From positions 2,852,001 to 2,916,000 of the forward strand of contig JASISA010000041.1 in the NCBI GenBank assembly GCA_031771865.1: 64,000 nt of DNA, in the 5' to 3' direction. Positions within the stretch are counted from its first letter, which is position 1, and each line of letters begins with the position of its first letter. The notes under the pieces are model-generated. The model ran no database searches. It saw only the letters and a list, made by a program, of their open reading frames with translations, and was not told the origin of the DNA. The position numbers and the translations under genes were made by a program. Below, piece after piece: positions 11,422-21,643 of the stretch. This DNA is from Nothophaeocryptopus gaeumannii. Its lineage: Eukaryota; Ascomycota; Dothideomycetes; Mycosphaerellales; Mycosphaerellaceae.

Positions 11422-12456
11422 GTGCCATCCGGAGCGTGTCATGATGCGTTTGCATTTTGCCCATTCCAGCCTCCTTCCAATGCAGCGAAGAAGCAAAGTT
11501 TGGTCAATCCGCACGATTCACTTTCATTGCCTGCCGCTGCTGCTGGCGGAGCTGCATTATACAGACTCTTCGTTTCCCCACAAGGTACTTACTTCGAGAT
11601 GTACCCCTCCCGCCGACCTTTGGAAAGTCGGCACATCGTGGAGAGAGCACACATCCGCCGCACCAACGGATTGTCGAGCACTCCATCGCCGAATAACTCA
11701 TCGCCCAGAATGGATCCCTCACATGGCATTGCCCACGCCGTTCCAATGTGGCAGTCTCCAAGCGCCACGTCTCAGGAGAAGGCCCAACAATCCCGACAGT
11801 TCAGACCTGATGTTGTCGATGGCCCTCAACAAGTACCTCGCCGTGACAGTGGCTACGTACCATACCAGAATGCACTATACTACGGCGACGACAATGTCCG
11901 AGACTGGCGCCCCACGGAGTCAACACAAGCCAATCTTCGAGGAAGGCCAAGGGTCCGAGTTCGCGGCCGACGTGACAGCAGCAGTCGCAGCTCAAGCGAA
12001 AGCGGTGACGAGGAGCGCGTTCGAAGGTCACGGCAAGACAGGAATTCAAATAGGAGCCGAAGCAGTAGTCGGAGTCTGAGTCCGCCACGCTACAAGCCTC
12101 ACAACGACCCGACCAGACCCAAAGACAAGTACACTTTGAGTAAAGCAGCGAAGTCTGCTGCCCTCGGCGCTGGACTGGAGGCTCTCAGGTGCCGTCAAGA
12201 ACCAGGACCATGGGCGGGACGAAAGGGAGCTCGTGTCGCTCTTGCCGCTGCCAGTGGCGTTGCTGTAGGGTCTGTTCGACAGGGTTCATTGCACAGTTCT
12301 GGGTGGCTTCCGTATGCAGAAGCACTGTGCACGGGATTCTTTGCTATTGAGTTTTACAAGAAGATTGCGAGGCACACAAACCACGAGGAGCAAGCGTCCA
12401 AGGAACAGGATCAGTGGCGGAAGGAGCAGAGGGAGAATCGACGAGACAGGGACTGA
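11422..12456 (+). CDS. Arg/Ser-rich hypothetical protein with C-terminal Gly/Ala segment
   Basis: An open frame of 344 codons. The likely start is the ATG at 11599 (285 residues), because the upstream 59 codons look like leader; 11422 is the outer limit. After a disordered N-terminus comes an Arg/Ser repeat region (RDSSSRSSSESGDEE), then YTLSKAAKSAALGAGLEALR and a Gly/Ala-rich stretch ending GVAVGSVRQG, typical of small fungal proteins with a glycine-zipper-like segment next to DUF3824-type disordered tails. The C-terminus is charged. No catalytic motif is seen. The Arg/Ser tract could equally suggest RNA binding. No intron is needed. Confidence 0.65.
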   Translation: MPSGACHDAFAFCPFQPPSNAAKKQSLVNPHDSLSLPAAAAGGAALYRLFVSPQGTYFEMYPSRRPLESRHIVERAHIRRTNGLSSTPSPNNSSPRMDPSHGIAHAVPMWQSPSATSQEKAQQSRQFRPDVVDGPQQVPRRDSGYVPYQNALYYGDDNVRDWRPTESTQANLRGRPRVRVRGRRDSSSRSSSESGDEERVRRSRQDRNSNRSRSSSRSLSPPRYKPHNDPTRPKDKYTLSKAAKSAALGAGLEALRCRQEPGPWAGRKGARVALAAASGVAVGSVRQGSLHSSGWLPYAEALCTGFFAIEFYKKIARHTNHEEQASKEQDQWRKEQRENRRDRD

Positions 12457-12736
12457 CGACTCAGAACGACGACAGAAGGGCCAACAGAGCTTCAGATCTA
12501 TTTTCCCCAAAAGGTATCCAGTATGCAGGCGTTTGAAGTGTAAAAAGCGTCGTCTACAATGAGGTTCTGTTGGCTGTTGAGTTTGCCTCGTCTATATCGA
12601 TTACATGCATGCAAGTTGGCGCAGTGTTCTGCAGAGTTGAACGGATACCTTCAGATGCGATGCACATTTGGTTTGTGGACTGCCAGAGGCCTGATCGTTC
12701 AATCAATATAGTCCATCAATATCACTGGCGGCATCA

Positions 12737-14443
12737 ATGAATTGTTCATGCCTTAGCGCCTCGGCATTTCGACCACATCAGCTCCTTCACTCCTTCTCTC
12801 CATCTTCAGCTCCATTCTTCACTCCTTTTTCCATCTTCAAATGCCACCTCCGAGTCTCAGGGCGTGTCGTGGAGAACACAGCATCTACGGGCTCGCTGCA
12901 ACAGATGGCACGCCATGGGTACTACGAACTGAGCAAGCGGTCCAGCTCCAGCTGTATCTCCAACATGCCCGGAGCACAAACACTCCCGTCTTCCGGCTCC
13001 AAAGCCGGAGCAGCGGTCCGCCAAGAGTATGCTGATTCGATCCACGACGACAACTCGAATGGGAAGGCAGCCACACGACACGTCAACGTACATACTGCAG
13101 GTCCATCAGGAACCGTCAGAAGTAGCGGGGATGGTCTTGACGATGGCATCGACGACATCCCGGGACAACAACTTCACGAACCCTACCGAGTCTATAAGCG
13201 ACGCTTCTTTGGACTCACTCAACTGGTCCTGCTGAATATAGTAGTCAGCTGGGATTGGCTCACCTTTGCTGCGGTGTCAGACACCTCGTCCGAGTATTTT
13301 GGTGTTTCGGAGAGTGCTATCAACTGGCTCTCAACAGGCTTCCTCTTCGCCTTCGTCGTCTCGTCGCCGGCTGTCATCTGGGTGCTCAACCATCATGGAC
13401 CGAAGACTTCCATTCTTGTCGCCAGCGCGCTTGTCCTCGTCGGGAACTGGATCCGATATGCCGGGACGCGAGCTACTGGAGGCCACTTTGGAGTCGTCAT
13501 GTTTGGACAGATCGTGATTGGACTTGCGCAGCCCTTCGTGCTGGCTGCACCGACCAGGTACAGCAATCTGTGGTTTTCGGATACGGGAAGAGTCACTGCT
13601 ACTGCGATTGCGAGTCTGGCGAATCCATTTGGTGGGGCGCTGGGGCAGCTGATCGGACCGCTCTGGGCGGACGATGTTTCTGGGATCCCGAATATGGTTC
13701 TGTATACGTCCATCATATCGACTGTTGCTACTCTACCGGCCATGTTCACACCAGCGAAGCCTCCGACACCTCCATCCTCCGCTGCTGCAGCAGAGAAGCT
13801 GCATCTTCGACAAGCGTTACATGAATTGCCTAGGAACGATTCTTTCTGGCTACTGTTCATACCGTTCTCGATCTACGTCGGCTTCTTCAACGCGACTTCC
13901 AGCTTAATCAACCAGATCTTCGAGCCGTATGAATTCTCCGAGACCGATGCTGGCATTGCAGGTGGACTACTCATCATCGTTGGACTGATCGCCTCTGCCA
14001 TCGTCTCGCCTATTGTCGATCGCACAAGGGTGTTCTTACCCGCCGTCAAAATCCTAGTCCCGGTCATTGCGGCCTGCTACACGATTTTGATTTTCATGCC
14101 TCAGACGCGAAGCCTGGCTGGACCCTACGTCATCTGCGCATTGCTTGGAGCGACATCATTCAGTCTACTGCCTACCGCGCTGGAGCTACTGTCCATTGTC
14201 ACGTTTCCCGTGTCACCTGAAGTATCTAGTGTCATTGCATGGGCGGGTGGTCAGATCCTTGGCGCAGTGTTCATCATCGTGATGGATGGTTTAGAAGGTG
14301 GATGGAGGGGTGAACCAAAAGAAACCATGATCAGAGGTCTGATCTTCCAAGCAGTCATTGCGTGGATTGCAGTACCGTTCGCGATGGCGTTGGGGGTGTG
14401 GAGATTCAAAAGAATCACTGTCGGAGGAGAGATACCAGGCTGA
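12737..14443 (+). CDS. MFS transporter, FLVCR/SLC49-like
   Basis: Single exon, 568 residues from the ATG at 12737; a later in-frame ATG at 12905 (MARHGYYELSKR) is an equally good start and gives 512 residues. After a ~130-residue disordered N-terminus, YKRRFFGLTQLVLLN begins the first of about twelve membrane helices. The pattern NWLSTGFLFAFVVSSPAVIW, then NWIRYAGTR, then APTRYSNLWFSDTGR before helix 5, matches the FLVCR branch of the major facilitator superfamily. Animal members carry heme or choline; the substrate in fungi is not established. The second half starts after a Pro/Ala-rich loop at about residue 350. Frame and helices appear intact. Confidence 0.88.
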   Translation: MNCSCLSASAFRPHQLLHSFSPSSAPFFTPFSIFKCHLRVSGRVVENTASTGSLQQMARHGYYELSKRSSSSCISNMPGAQTLPSSGSKAGAAVRQEYADSIHDDNSNGKAATRHVNVHTAGPSGTVRSSGDGLDDGIDDIPGQQLHEPYRVYKRRFFGLTQLVLLNIVVSWDWLTFAAVSDTSSEYFGVSESAINWLSTGFLFAFVVSSPAVIWVLNHHGPKTSILVASALVLVGNWIRYAGTRATGGHFGVVMFGQIVIGLAQPFVLAAPTRYSNLWFSDTGRVTATAIASLANPFGGALGQLIGPLWADDVSGIPNMVLYTSIISTVATLPAMFTPAKPPTPPSSAAAAEKLHLRQALHELPRNDSFWLLFIPFSIYVGFFNATSSLINQIFEPYEFSETDAGIAGGLLIIVGLIASAIVSPIVDRTRVFLPAVKILVPVIAACYTILIFMPQTRSLAGPYVICALLGATSFSLLPTALELLSIVTFPVSPEVSSVIAWAGGQILGAVFIIVMDGLEGGWRGEPKETMIRGLIFQAVIAWIAVPFAMALGVWRFKRITVGGEIPG

Positions 14444-14612
14444 CCGTTGGTCTCAATACATGGAAATACCGGAGCTGCAAGCTGCGATAATGCTGTAGAA
14501 CACCAAAGTCTGGTCCATGCTACATCGTTTCTGAATCATTGAAGGGCCAGTCGCCAATGCTCAATGGTGTCTTTGTTCGATTTCAAGGTGAAACCAAATC
14601 CGGCGATGTACA

Positions 14613-15299
14613 ATGTCCAACAACTTTCTTTGTCTACCAGCATGCATGCGGGCGACACTCGACACCTTCAAATTCGCAAGATTCTCTCGCAGCTTTGCAA
14701 AATTCCACATCACTGCTGGAAGACAGTCAATGTCCCCGAAGCACGCCACCTTCACCCCAGTAACACCGACTCGCAGGAGATATCCCCTGCGCCAACCACC
14801 ACCATCACCCAGTAAATCCAAATCACTCGAAAGCCCTCCGCCGCATCTGGCAACACTGCCGCGCAGCCCTGCATCAAAGCCACGTGAAGGTCGTCAGGCC
14901 AGTCCTCAGAAGAAGGGCGGGCCGAAGAAGGGCGGTCCTCAGAAGAGCGGACCCAAGAAGAAGGGTTCCAAGAAGGCGACCTCGAAGAAGGAAGGCCTCG
15001 AAATCAAAGGGAATCCCGGAGGAGAAAGTCAAGGAAAATTCCGAGGTGGAGACGAACAAGCCCTTTATAGTCAAGGAGGGATCAACATGGCAAGTCTTAG
15101 GTTCTCACATGTTGAATTCTTTGTTCCTTGGAAGACTCACCAGATCTCAATGGATAGGCTGGAATCACTTTTATGCTTTGTCTTAAAAGTATACAGTAGT
15201 ATCCATCGCGAGATGGGGCTCGCTTCGATCCCAGTGGACGACGCTGGCGGGCAGTCGATTTTCGTACCTTGGAGTTGTAATGCTGCGTTGATTATATAG
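14613..15299 (+). CDS. Lys/Pro-rich hypothetical protein, possibly frame-broken
   Basis: A plus-strand frame; the likely start is the ATG at 14730 (MSPKHATFTPVTPTRRR). A Pro/Ser-rich N-terminus leads into short repeats of the type KKGGP and KKGSKK, reminiscent of histone H1-like basic proteins. From about 14990 a different frame reads better (KASKSKGIPEEKVKENSE, then VETNKPFIVKEGSTW), so a one-base insertion in AAGAAGGAAGG near 14995 is likely. I do not recognise it. It may encode a nuclear basic protein, or be a relic. Confidence 0.4.
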   Translation: MSNNFLCLPACMRATLDTFKFARFSRSFAKFHITAGRQSMSPKHATFTPVTPTRRRYPLRQPPPSPSKSKSLESPPPHLATLPRSPASKPREGRQASPQKKGGPKKGGPQKSGPKKKGSKKATSKKEGLEIKGNPGGESQGKFRGGDEQALYSQGGINMASLRFSHVEFFVPWKTHQISMDRLESLLCFVLKVYSSIHREMGLASIPVDDAGGQSIFVPWSCNAALII

Positions 15300-15435
15300 A
15301 GGGTGTGAAATGCAGATAGCTTTGTTCAAATATGGATTCTTTCTTGTTCACGATCAACTTCCTGCACTGTCCAGCTGAGGTAAAACGTAATGATGTTTCA
15401 CTGTTTAGAATGTTTCCATACTCACTCTTCACTCG

Positions 15436-16425
15436 CTAGTTCCCATCCCCATCCCTATTAACCCTCCCCCCCGTTCCAACTCCAAACCCCAGCCTCTCCA
15501 TTCCCTTCCCATTCAATCCCCACGCCGTCTCACTCGCATTATGAATAGTCGTTCTTCTCAAATCCCTCGCAAATTTCCCCTCATACTCCCCTCCCGTAGC
15601 GCGATGCATCACAGCCGTGTTGTCCCATAGGATCACATCACCTATCTTCCATTCCACAGAAACGATGTTCTCGGGTCGTGTTGCCTATACTATTAGAGAC
15701 TAGATTAACTTAAAGTTCTAAGGTTCGGGGATAGGTGAACCGGAAGTAGTTTCGAGATAGTGTAGATGAGCCCTAATATTCAGATTCGTTCGATTTGAAG
15801 GGGCGTGGAGTTTATTATAGATCCGATAGCAATGCATTGGGTATTTTTCTAGGTTTAGGTCTTAACAAAACTCTAATAAGCCGCGTTTTCTAGAGTAGTG
15901 GAGATGGTAGACGCCGATATACTCTTCGTTTAATAATTTTTCCTGCATTACTTTAGGCAGGGTCTTAAACGCCGTCATCGTATCCGTAAACTCCGTGTGC
16001 CCTCCTATCCCTACTAGTAGGAGAGTACACGCTCGAAAGAAACCATAGCTCGCCCGTCGAGGGTTGAAACTACTATCGATCTAGAAGAATCCGTTACCTC
16101 TCCCGTAATAAGCTCGTAGGGACTTAGGAGGCAGGACATTTCCGTTATTGTCTACGTTCCCGGCGTCGAAGAGTTCGAGAGGGTCGTAGCGTAGTTTACG
16201 AACTGCTGTTAAGTAGGGCCGGATATCGTCTAACTCGCCAAAACGACGGGAGAAAGCTACGTGAGAAGTGCCGTCTAGGTTGGTATTACGGAGAACGAGG
16301 AAGCCGTACTTAGCTGATATAGAGAAGATTTGAGAGATTGCGGATTCCGAGAGATCGGTAAGGTCTAGAAATTCTTGAGTAGGTCGCGGCCGAGAAGAAC
16401 ATATGTCTGTTAGTAGCGTCTTTCA
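15436..16425 (-). pseudogene. TauD/TfdA-type 2-oxoglutarate/Fe(II) dioxygenase fragment, RIP-mutated
   Basis: Reading the minus strand from about 16395 gives a clear alpha-ketoglutarate-dependent dioxygenase: YGFLVLRNTNLDGT, then LRYDPLELFDAGNVDNNGN, SFNPRRASYGFF, GGHTEFTDTMTAFK, interrupted by TAG just before IDSSFNPRRA (where the metal-binding H-x-D belongs) and by later TAA and TAG codons. The last part, 15657-15436, is clean and carries the C-terminal iron-site region IGDVILWDNTAVMHRATGG and FARDLRRTTIHN. The N-terminus is missing or unreadable. In about 15690-16395 TpA is very common and CpA/TpG are scarce, the RIP signature, while the 3' part is not mutated. Family members oxidise taurine, sulfonates or related small acids; this copy cannot encode a working enzyme. 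Confidence 0.85.
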
Positions 16426-17386
16426 TTTGGACAACTCCATTAGTGTTGCTACACGTCTTTGTTGAAGGGCTGTCCCACGTGAAGTTTGGAACTCGGAGTC
16501 TTGTCCAAGTGCATCAGCTGTAGTTGCGAGGCTCCGTAAATTTGAGATGCTGCTTGATGCTGTCCATCAATCTTGGGTACGTATCGTATTGCAGTAGTAG
16601 TCGGAATATAATGTGCTCTTGATGCCGGGATGAGACCACGCGAGAGTCGAATAAACAACGATTATACATCGTGGCTCCACAAGAAGCCCGTCCTTCAGCA
16701 TCTTGAGTGCAGGAATTAACCAGATCGAAATCCCTCAACGCAGACTCCTTCGCGTCGATGTATCTCCGATGCATGTTGTGCGTAGCGGAGCCCACAAACC
16801 CGCAAGATCATCGGCTGTCAAGCCTGTCATCTATACCATGTCGTGACTTGCAGCATGGCTTCGAGTTTATAGGCGACGTCCATCTTTCATGCCCAAGACC
16901 CACTTCATTAGTTTAGCGATACTGTCCCGAGCCTCTCATTCCATCGTTATATGACGGGTGGCTGTCCCAGCTAGCTAGAGCACGCTGGAGCAAGATGATG
17001 ATCATGGTTGTTCGAGTAGACAAAGCTTGGCATGCACTTTCATTTCCTGTATCTAGCCCTGTCGTGTCGATCATGCTCGAGGTATGCGAAGCGCATGGTT
17101 TGACGGCTGCAGGTTGCGGGTGAGGGATATATGCTATGAGCCTCCGAGCTTCGGACGGAACTAGGACTTCTTCCATTTAGTCGGTGTAGGGTTTGCGTAG
17201 AGCAGTCCGGCTGGTTCGTTCAAGGGAGTGCAATGGCTACTTCCGGAAATGCCGAAAGCCTTCGAGATGTAAGAAGGAGAGACGACTTACTTTCCAGCAT
17301 GTGAAAGAGACAGATGACGATCGAAGAACAACTGTTCTGTCGATTCCCAAAAGTCCGTCTCTACTCGTGCGAGCTGCGAAGTGCTC
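16426..17386. other. No supported gene
   Basis: About 1 kb of normal composition without RIP bias. Short frames on both strands have no recognisable features. Confidence 0.5.
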
Positions 17387-18439
17387 TTATCCAAGCTTCG
17401 TTTCTGAGCGAATGTTGGCCCTCTCCTCCTCAGTCAATCCAACACCCAGGATATTTTTCAAAGCCTTGACGCGATCCTCTTCTGTCTTCAACTCCGCGAG
17501 TACTTCGCGCTTGCCGCCAGCCGTCTTCCGAACCCCATCATTGAACAGCGTGATATCGCCGATAATCTTCTCACCCTGTTCATCCATAAGCGACTTGGTG
17601 CACAACACACTGTACGTAAAGAACGACCGCGGATTGTGAGAGGTGTAGAAACTCATCATCTCGTAATCCTGAGGGAGAAACTCCGTCTCGGTGAAGCAAT
17701 AAGTCGGAATCCATTTGTTCTCTTTTCCTGGTTGATCCGGAGTGAGGCAGACATCGTAGCACCAGAGCTTACAAGCCTCGGACTCGTTCGCCGCAGAGTG
17801 TTCCGGAATGCTCCTCTTCTGCAGGCGTATCTTTCTCGGGGGTATTGCAAGCTCTTCGTGGCCATCTTCGAGTGGGTAGATAAGATTCGGTCCCATCGCG
17901 CCCATACCAACATCTACAACCCACCATTGCCCGCCAATCCGCACGAGATTCAGCATGTGGTTCCAATTATCGTAGGTGTCTCCTTGCTTTTCTCTTGTCT
18001 CAGCGTTGGGACTCCATGATCTGCTCACTCGTCCGGCGCAGTTTCGCACGTCGTATCCAAGGCTCTGCAAGGCTGTTCCAAAAAAACCGTTGTTCTCCAT
18101 ACAACGCCCGCCTCGGCTGTAGTTCACGCCCTTTACGACGAACTTCTCGTACAAATCGTCCATATGGAGAGACACAGATTTGTCCTTGGCGTAATGCAAG
18201 ACGAGGTTTTCGAATGGAATGTTGGCCACGTGGTGCAAATGTATAGCTCTTAGCAGTGGGAGTCCATGCTCTTTCGTACTGGCAAGCGAGGGGTCTTTGA
18301 GGACGGGCGAGGAAAGGTGTTGTGATGGGAGATTGATGCGCTTGAAGTATGCTTGCAGTTGCTCCGGACTGTATCGTGGGCGGTCTTTCGGGTCCGTTTG
18401 CATTTGGGCCAGCACCGTCACAGGTGAGGAGTGGGCCAT
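17387..18439 (-). CDS. Arylamine N-acetyltransferase
   Basis: An uninterrupted 350-residue frame with the full NAT fold signature. The catalytic triad is visible: Cys113 in GGRCMENNGFF, His161 in NWNHMLNLV, Asp176 in WWVVDVGMG. The family also shows IPFENLVLHY (residues ~74-83) and the late FTYSVLCTKSLM segment. NATs move acetyl from acetyl-CoA to arylamines and hydrazines in the cytosol by a ping-pong mechanism; in fungi some members use malonyl-CoA and detoxify plant benzoxazolinone derivatives. Which acyl donor applies cannot be read here. The length is typical of the larger fungal NATs. Start ATG at 18439. Confidence 0.94.
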   Translation of the reverse strand: MAHSSPVTVLAQMQTDPKDRPRYSPEQLQAYFKRINLPSQHLSSPVLKDPSLASTKEHGLPLLRAIHLHHVANIPFENLVLHYAKDKSVSLHMDDLYEKFVVKGVNYSRGGRCMENNGFFGTALQSLGYDVRNCAGRVSRSWSPNAETREKQGDTYDNWNHMLNLVRIGGQWWVVDVGMGAMGPNLIYPLEDGHEELAIPPRKIRLQKRSIPEHSAANESEACKLWCYDVCLTPDQPGKENKWIPTYCFTETEFLPQDYEMMSFYTSHNPRSFFTYSVLCTKSLMDEQGEKIIGDITLFNDGVRKTAGGKREVLAELKTEEDRVKALKNILGVGLTEEERANIRSETKLG

Positions 18440-19026
18440 TGTGAGGGACTAGAATGATCTTGACTCTGCTCAGAAGCTGTTCGAGACGGCGTCTGTCTTA
18501 TATGTTGTTGACCACTTCGTCCGTCATGCCACATTCGAGCTGAGATGCCACAATCGAGCTGAGGTTTGCAGCAGAGGAGACGCGCGCTCTGCTGGCCACA
18601 GCCATAGACATAGGGCAAACACTTTGCCGAATGGAGCTTCGGAGCTGTCCCTCAAGATCCGTCTTATCGATAGGAGCTTAGGTAAGTTGACCCAAAGATG
18701 CGAACATTTCCTCGAAGAGGTCGGAAGCATTGGCGGTAAATGGTCCTCGAGTAGTCACTTGTCTTACTCAGATGCAGCACATGGGATGCAATAGGTGCAG
18801 CTTGATCCTCCAATGGCATGGATGTGGAGGTTCGAAGGTGCTTTGGGCCGCCGTTGTTGAATGTTGTGACTACTTGGAGTGAGCAATATGGCTTCATCTC
18901 ACAAGTATTCTCTGCAGCTTTCCCACCTTGTACAATGCCCTACCCGAGTGCATTGAGTTCATCCTGTGCTGCAGGAACAGCGTGTTGGATGGTGTTAGGG
19001 TCAACAGGCTGAACATTCAGCCGCAC
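18440..19026. other. No supported gene
   Basis: Upstream region of the NAT gene and downstream flank of the AlaX relic. No motif or domain seen. Confidence 0.5.
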
Positions 19027-19744
19027 TCAGCCTACAGGCGCTATAGCATAAGACAACTTTGAGATGCCTTTTTGCCTCTTGATGTTCCTCATCATCACCT
19101 GGCCGACGAGACTGGTATCCTGCGCATGCGTGCCACCGCAAGGGTAAGCACCAGCACCAGCACCTACGATATCGAAAACTCTTCCTGTGCCATCCGGTTA
19201 TGCAACGATGGGCATACCCTCGGCAGTAATCACATTGTTCTCTCCTAGCTCTTCAGACCGATACCAGTCCAGTCTAATCGGCAAAGCCTGCTTGGCATAC
19301 TCGGACGCCTGCGCCTGGATCTCGTCCTTGTATTTGGCGTCTATAAGGCCATTGAAATCGACAAAGCACGCGTCGGGGAAGTGTGAAGCCTTGGTGACGT
19401 CCAGACCCGCGTTTCTCTCTGTGGCGCGTCTGACGGAAAGCCCGACGATGTGTCCCGCCGTATGTGTTCGGTGAACTTCTTGCCTGCGACAGTCATGTGT
19501 CCCGTGTTGTATGGCTGGCCTCCTCCTTGTGCGTAGAATATAGTCTTCGCTGTCTCTAAGACGAAGCAGATGCTTTGGTCTTCATGAGAAGCTGCTACTG
19601 CTTTTATAGTCCGTGCTCTTCGTCTGCAAGGTCTGCAAAACGGCGAAACGCGCTCAGGCGCGCCAAATGTGTACGCAGCGTCTCGTCTTGCTGATACAGC
19701 CATCGCGTCCTTGATGAGTGCGCATTCGCTGGAGATGGAGACAT
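19027..19744 (-). pseudogene. AlaX-type alanyl-tRNA editing protein, broken
   Basis: Starting at the ATG at 19744, the frame reads LYQQDETLRTHLARLSAFRR and then stops; the family continues in another frame (CFVLETAKTIFYAQGGGQPY), and again in a third (RTHTAGHIVGLSVRRATERN, ASHFPDACFVDFNGLID). A TAA interrupts just after EGMPIVA, followed in frame by GAYPCGGTHAQDTSLVGQV. The HTAGH and CGGTHAQ zinc-binding motifs of the editing domain are therefore present, but in a gene with two frame shifts, one stop and an apparent deletion of several dozen residues between MTVAGKKF and RTHTAGH. AlaX proteins hydrolyse mischarged Ser-tRNA(Ala). The promoter side carries a long purine/pyrimidine tract. Confidence 0.85.
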
Positions 19745-19773
19745 GTTGACTGCAGGAGCAAACGCATACCGCG

Positions 19774-19832
19774 GTGGAGAAGAGGAGAGAAGAGGAGAGA
19801 AGAGGAGGAAATAGGAGAGAAGGGGGAGAAGC
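19774..19832. repeat. Purine-rich microsatellite-like tract
   Basis: Repeats of AGAGAAGAGG and variants on the plus strand, which is a CT-rich stretch directly upstream of the AlaX relic start on its coding strand. CT-rich promoter tracts are common in filamentous fungi. Confidence 0.7.
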
Positions 19833-20359
19833 GGATGCGCAAGATGAGAGAAGAGACGCGTAGCAAAGACAATGCGTGTGTCACCTGACGAGGCAAGACC
19901 ATTCGACTACGTTGTGGTCGCGGAGAGCGCAATCTCGAGGTCGGGTATGAAGAAGGCACAGAGGCCGCAAGATACCCGAAGGTTGAACGGAATTGATCGA
20001 CGATGCAGGTGGTCAGTGCGGCCGCACATGCGCTCGGTGTACCATGTGATGACTGTGATGCCGTCTCAGCACATTGGGCGCCGAAATCTTGGAAGACAGA
20101 TGTGATTCTGACAAGGATAAGTACTATGGCAAGATTGCTTGTTTGATAGATGTGTATCTCTGAAAGTTAAATATGATATTCCGTAGAGCCAAAAAAACGA
20201 ATTTGGGGAGGCGGCATTACCAAAACCTCAGAACATACGGAACCTATCAAGGCAATACACGCATCCAAAGCACGGCTACACGCCGCTGTTGGCGGGTGCG
20301 TAGTCAGCGCTCGAAAATACTGATTCTCAGCATCAGAAGAAGAGAATTCTCTGCCAAGC

Positions 20360-21260
20360 ATGGCCAGTGCACAAGGCTGTGCTGCCTTAGGCACAGACAA
20401 CGGACTAGAGCCATTTCAAGAGGTTACTGAAGAAACTACTACAGGCAGAGATACAGGGAGTATCAATCTAGCTTCCTACCCAACCTCCCAAGAGAAGGGG
20501 TATAGAGAGAAGAACGCAGCAGTAAACAAGAACCAGCAGGGTCCCCTCTCACCTTGGGAGGCCCTGAAAGAGATTCAGAATGAGGCAGCTGAACTAATGC
20601 ATCAGAGTCAACACTCCTCCCTCCAACCAGAGAGGGCAATCCAGATGATTCTGGATATGATTCACTCAACTGCAGCGCGGACCACGAAGCGCACCAACCA
20701 GGAAGCCACTCTGGAATCTATCCAACGGAGTATTACACAGATTCAGAAGAAGATAGAGCAGAGTCTAGGACCAAAGACAACCTGGGCTACAGTCGCAGCC
20801 CAACAGCCAGCCCAGCTGTCTAGCATCAAAGCACGAAGAGCTGCGTGCTCCCTCAAGATTCACGTAGACAACGAAGCGACTAGGGCTGAGCTTAGGGATG
20901 CTGAAGCTACCCGGATTGTTTCGCGTTTTACTGCAGAAGGAGGGAACTGGGCACATGTAGTCGCAGTTAAGAAGGTCCCCGATGGACTAGTTCTCACGAC
21001 TACGGACCCTGCAGCAAGGAACCGAATGGCGGCAGACACCCAAGGCCTAGGCAAGGTCTTGAAGGAGGCAAGAATAGCACAGAAAACCTTCCCAGTCCAA
21101 GTCCACTTTGTTACAGTTGCAGGAAACGACCCTACTACACAGCGGATCCAGTCAATTGAGGAAGACAACAAGCGGCTAATACCCGGAATCCAAGTATAGA
21201 ATGCCTAGTGGAAGGGCCAGAAAGCTATAGCAACGGGAACAAAGAAACAGAGTACTCTAG
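20360..21260 (+). pseudogene. LINE ORF1 (gag-like), truncated
   Basis: An open frame of 279 codons from the ATG at 20360 to TAG at 21197-21199. The N-terminal half is Gln/Glu-rich with a coiled-coil-like stretch (SIQRSITQIQKKIEQSL); the second half matches the RNA-binding gag-like part of Tad1-clade ORF1 (SSIKARRAACSLKIHVDNEA, then VVAVKKVPDGLVLTTTDP). After the first TAG the same frame continues through a second TAG at 21206-21208 and then KGQKAIATGTKKQSTL up to the LTR boundary at 21261, so both stops look like CAG-to-TAG changes. The zinc-knuckle C-terminus expected of this ORF is missing because of the retroelement junction. Confidence 0.75.
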
Positions 21261-21554
21261 TGTTACGCACGGTATCTCGCTTGTCAGGTGACTCGCTTAA
21301 TCACGTGGAATGGCTTCTTTGGAGAATGCGTCGGCAAGTGGAACGAAGTGAAGGAAGTCTTGGCTTATTCCAATCAGTGAGATTGTAACATGAGTTGAAC
21401 ACGATGATTGCTAGTCAACCATCGCTCCTAAATACATAAGAGACTTTAGGTGATCATCCTGATCAGGGTGATCAGGAGGCTCTGCTCGGTCTGTACCTTA
21501 CGATCAGTAACACGTGACCTCGCACTGGGCAAGGACCCAGCACGAACCGTAACA
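21261..21554 (-). repeat. 3' LTR of the chromovirus (294 bp)
   Basis: Terminal TGTTAC...GTAACA inverted ends. The part 21424-21261 (R-U5 on the minus strand) is identical over 164 bp with the other LTR. The U3 part (21554-21425) is different and contains short palindromic GATCA repeats and a TATA-like GTATTTAG before the shared block. Confidence 0.85.
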
Positions 21555-21567
21555 CCATCCCCTTTTT
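21555..21567 (-). other. Polypurine tract
   Basis: On the minus strand AAAAAGGGGATGG lies immediately before the 3' LTR, the position and composition of a plus-strand priming polypurine tract. It confirms element orientation and the LTR boundary. Confidence 0.8.
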
Positions 21568-21643
21568 AGCCTAGCGTCGTCCCGACGCTTATACATAGCT
21601 CGAGTCGGTCCTTAGACGCCAGTCGTCATGGGTTTTCGTAGTC

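Noticed and set aside
13255..13860. 189-codon plus and 155-codon minus frames
   Set aside because: Both lie inside the MFS transporter gene, whose own frame has a full helix pattern.
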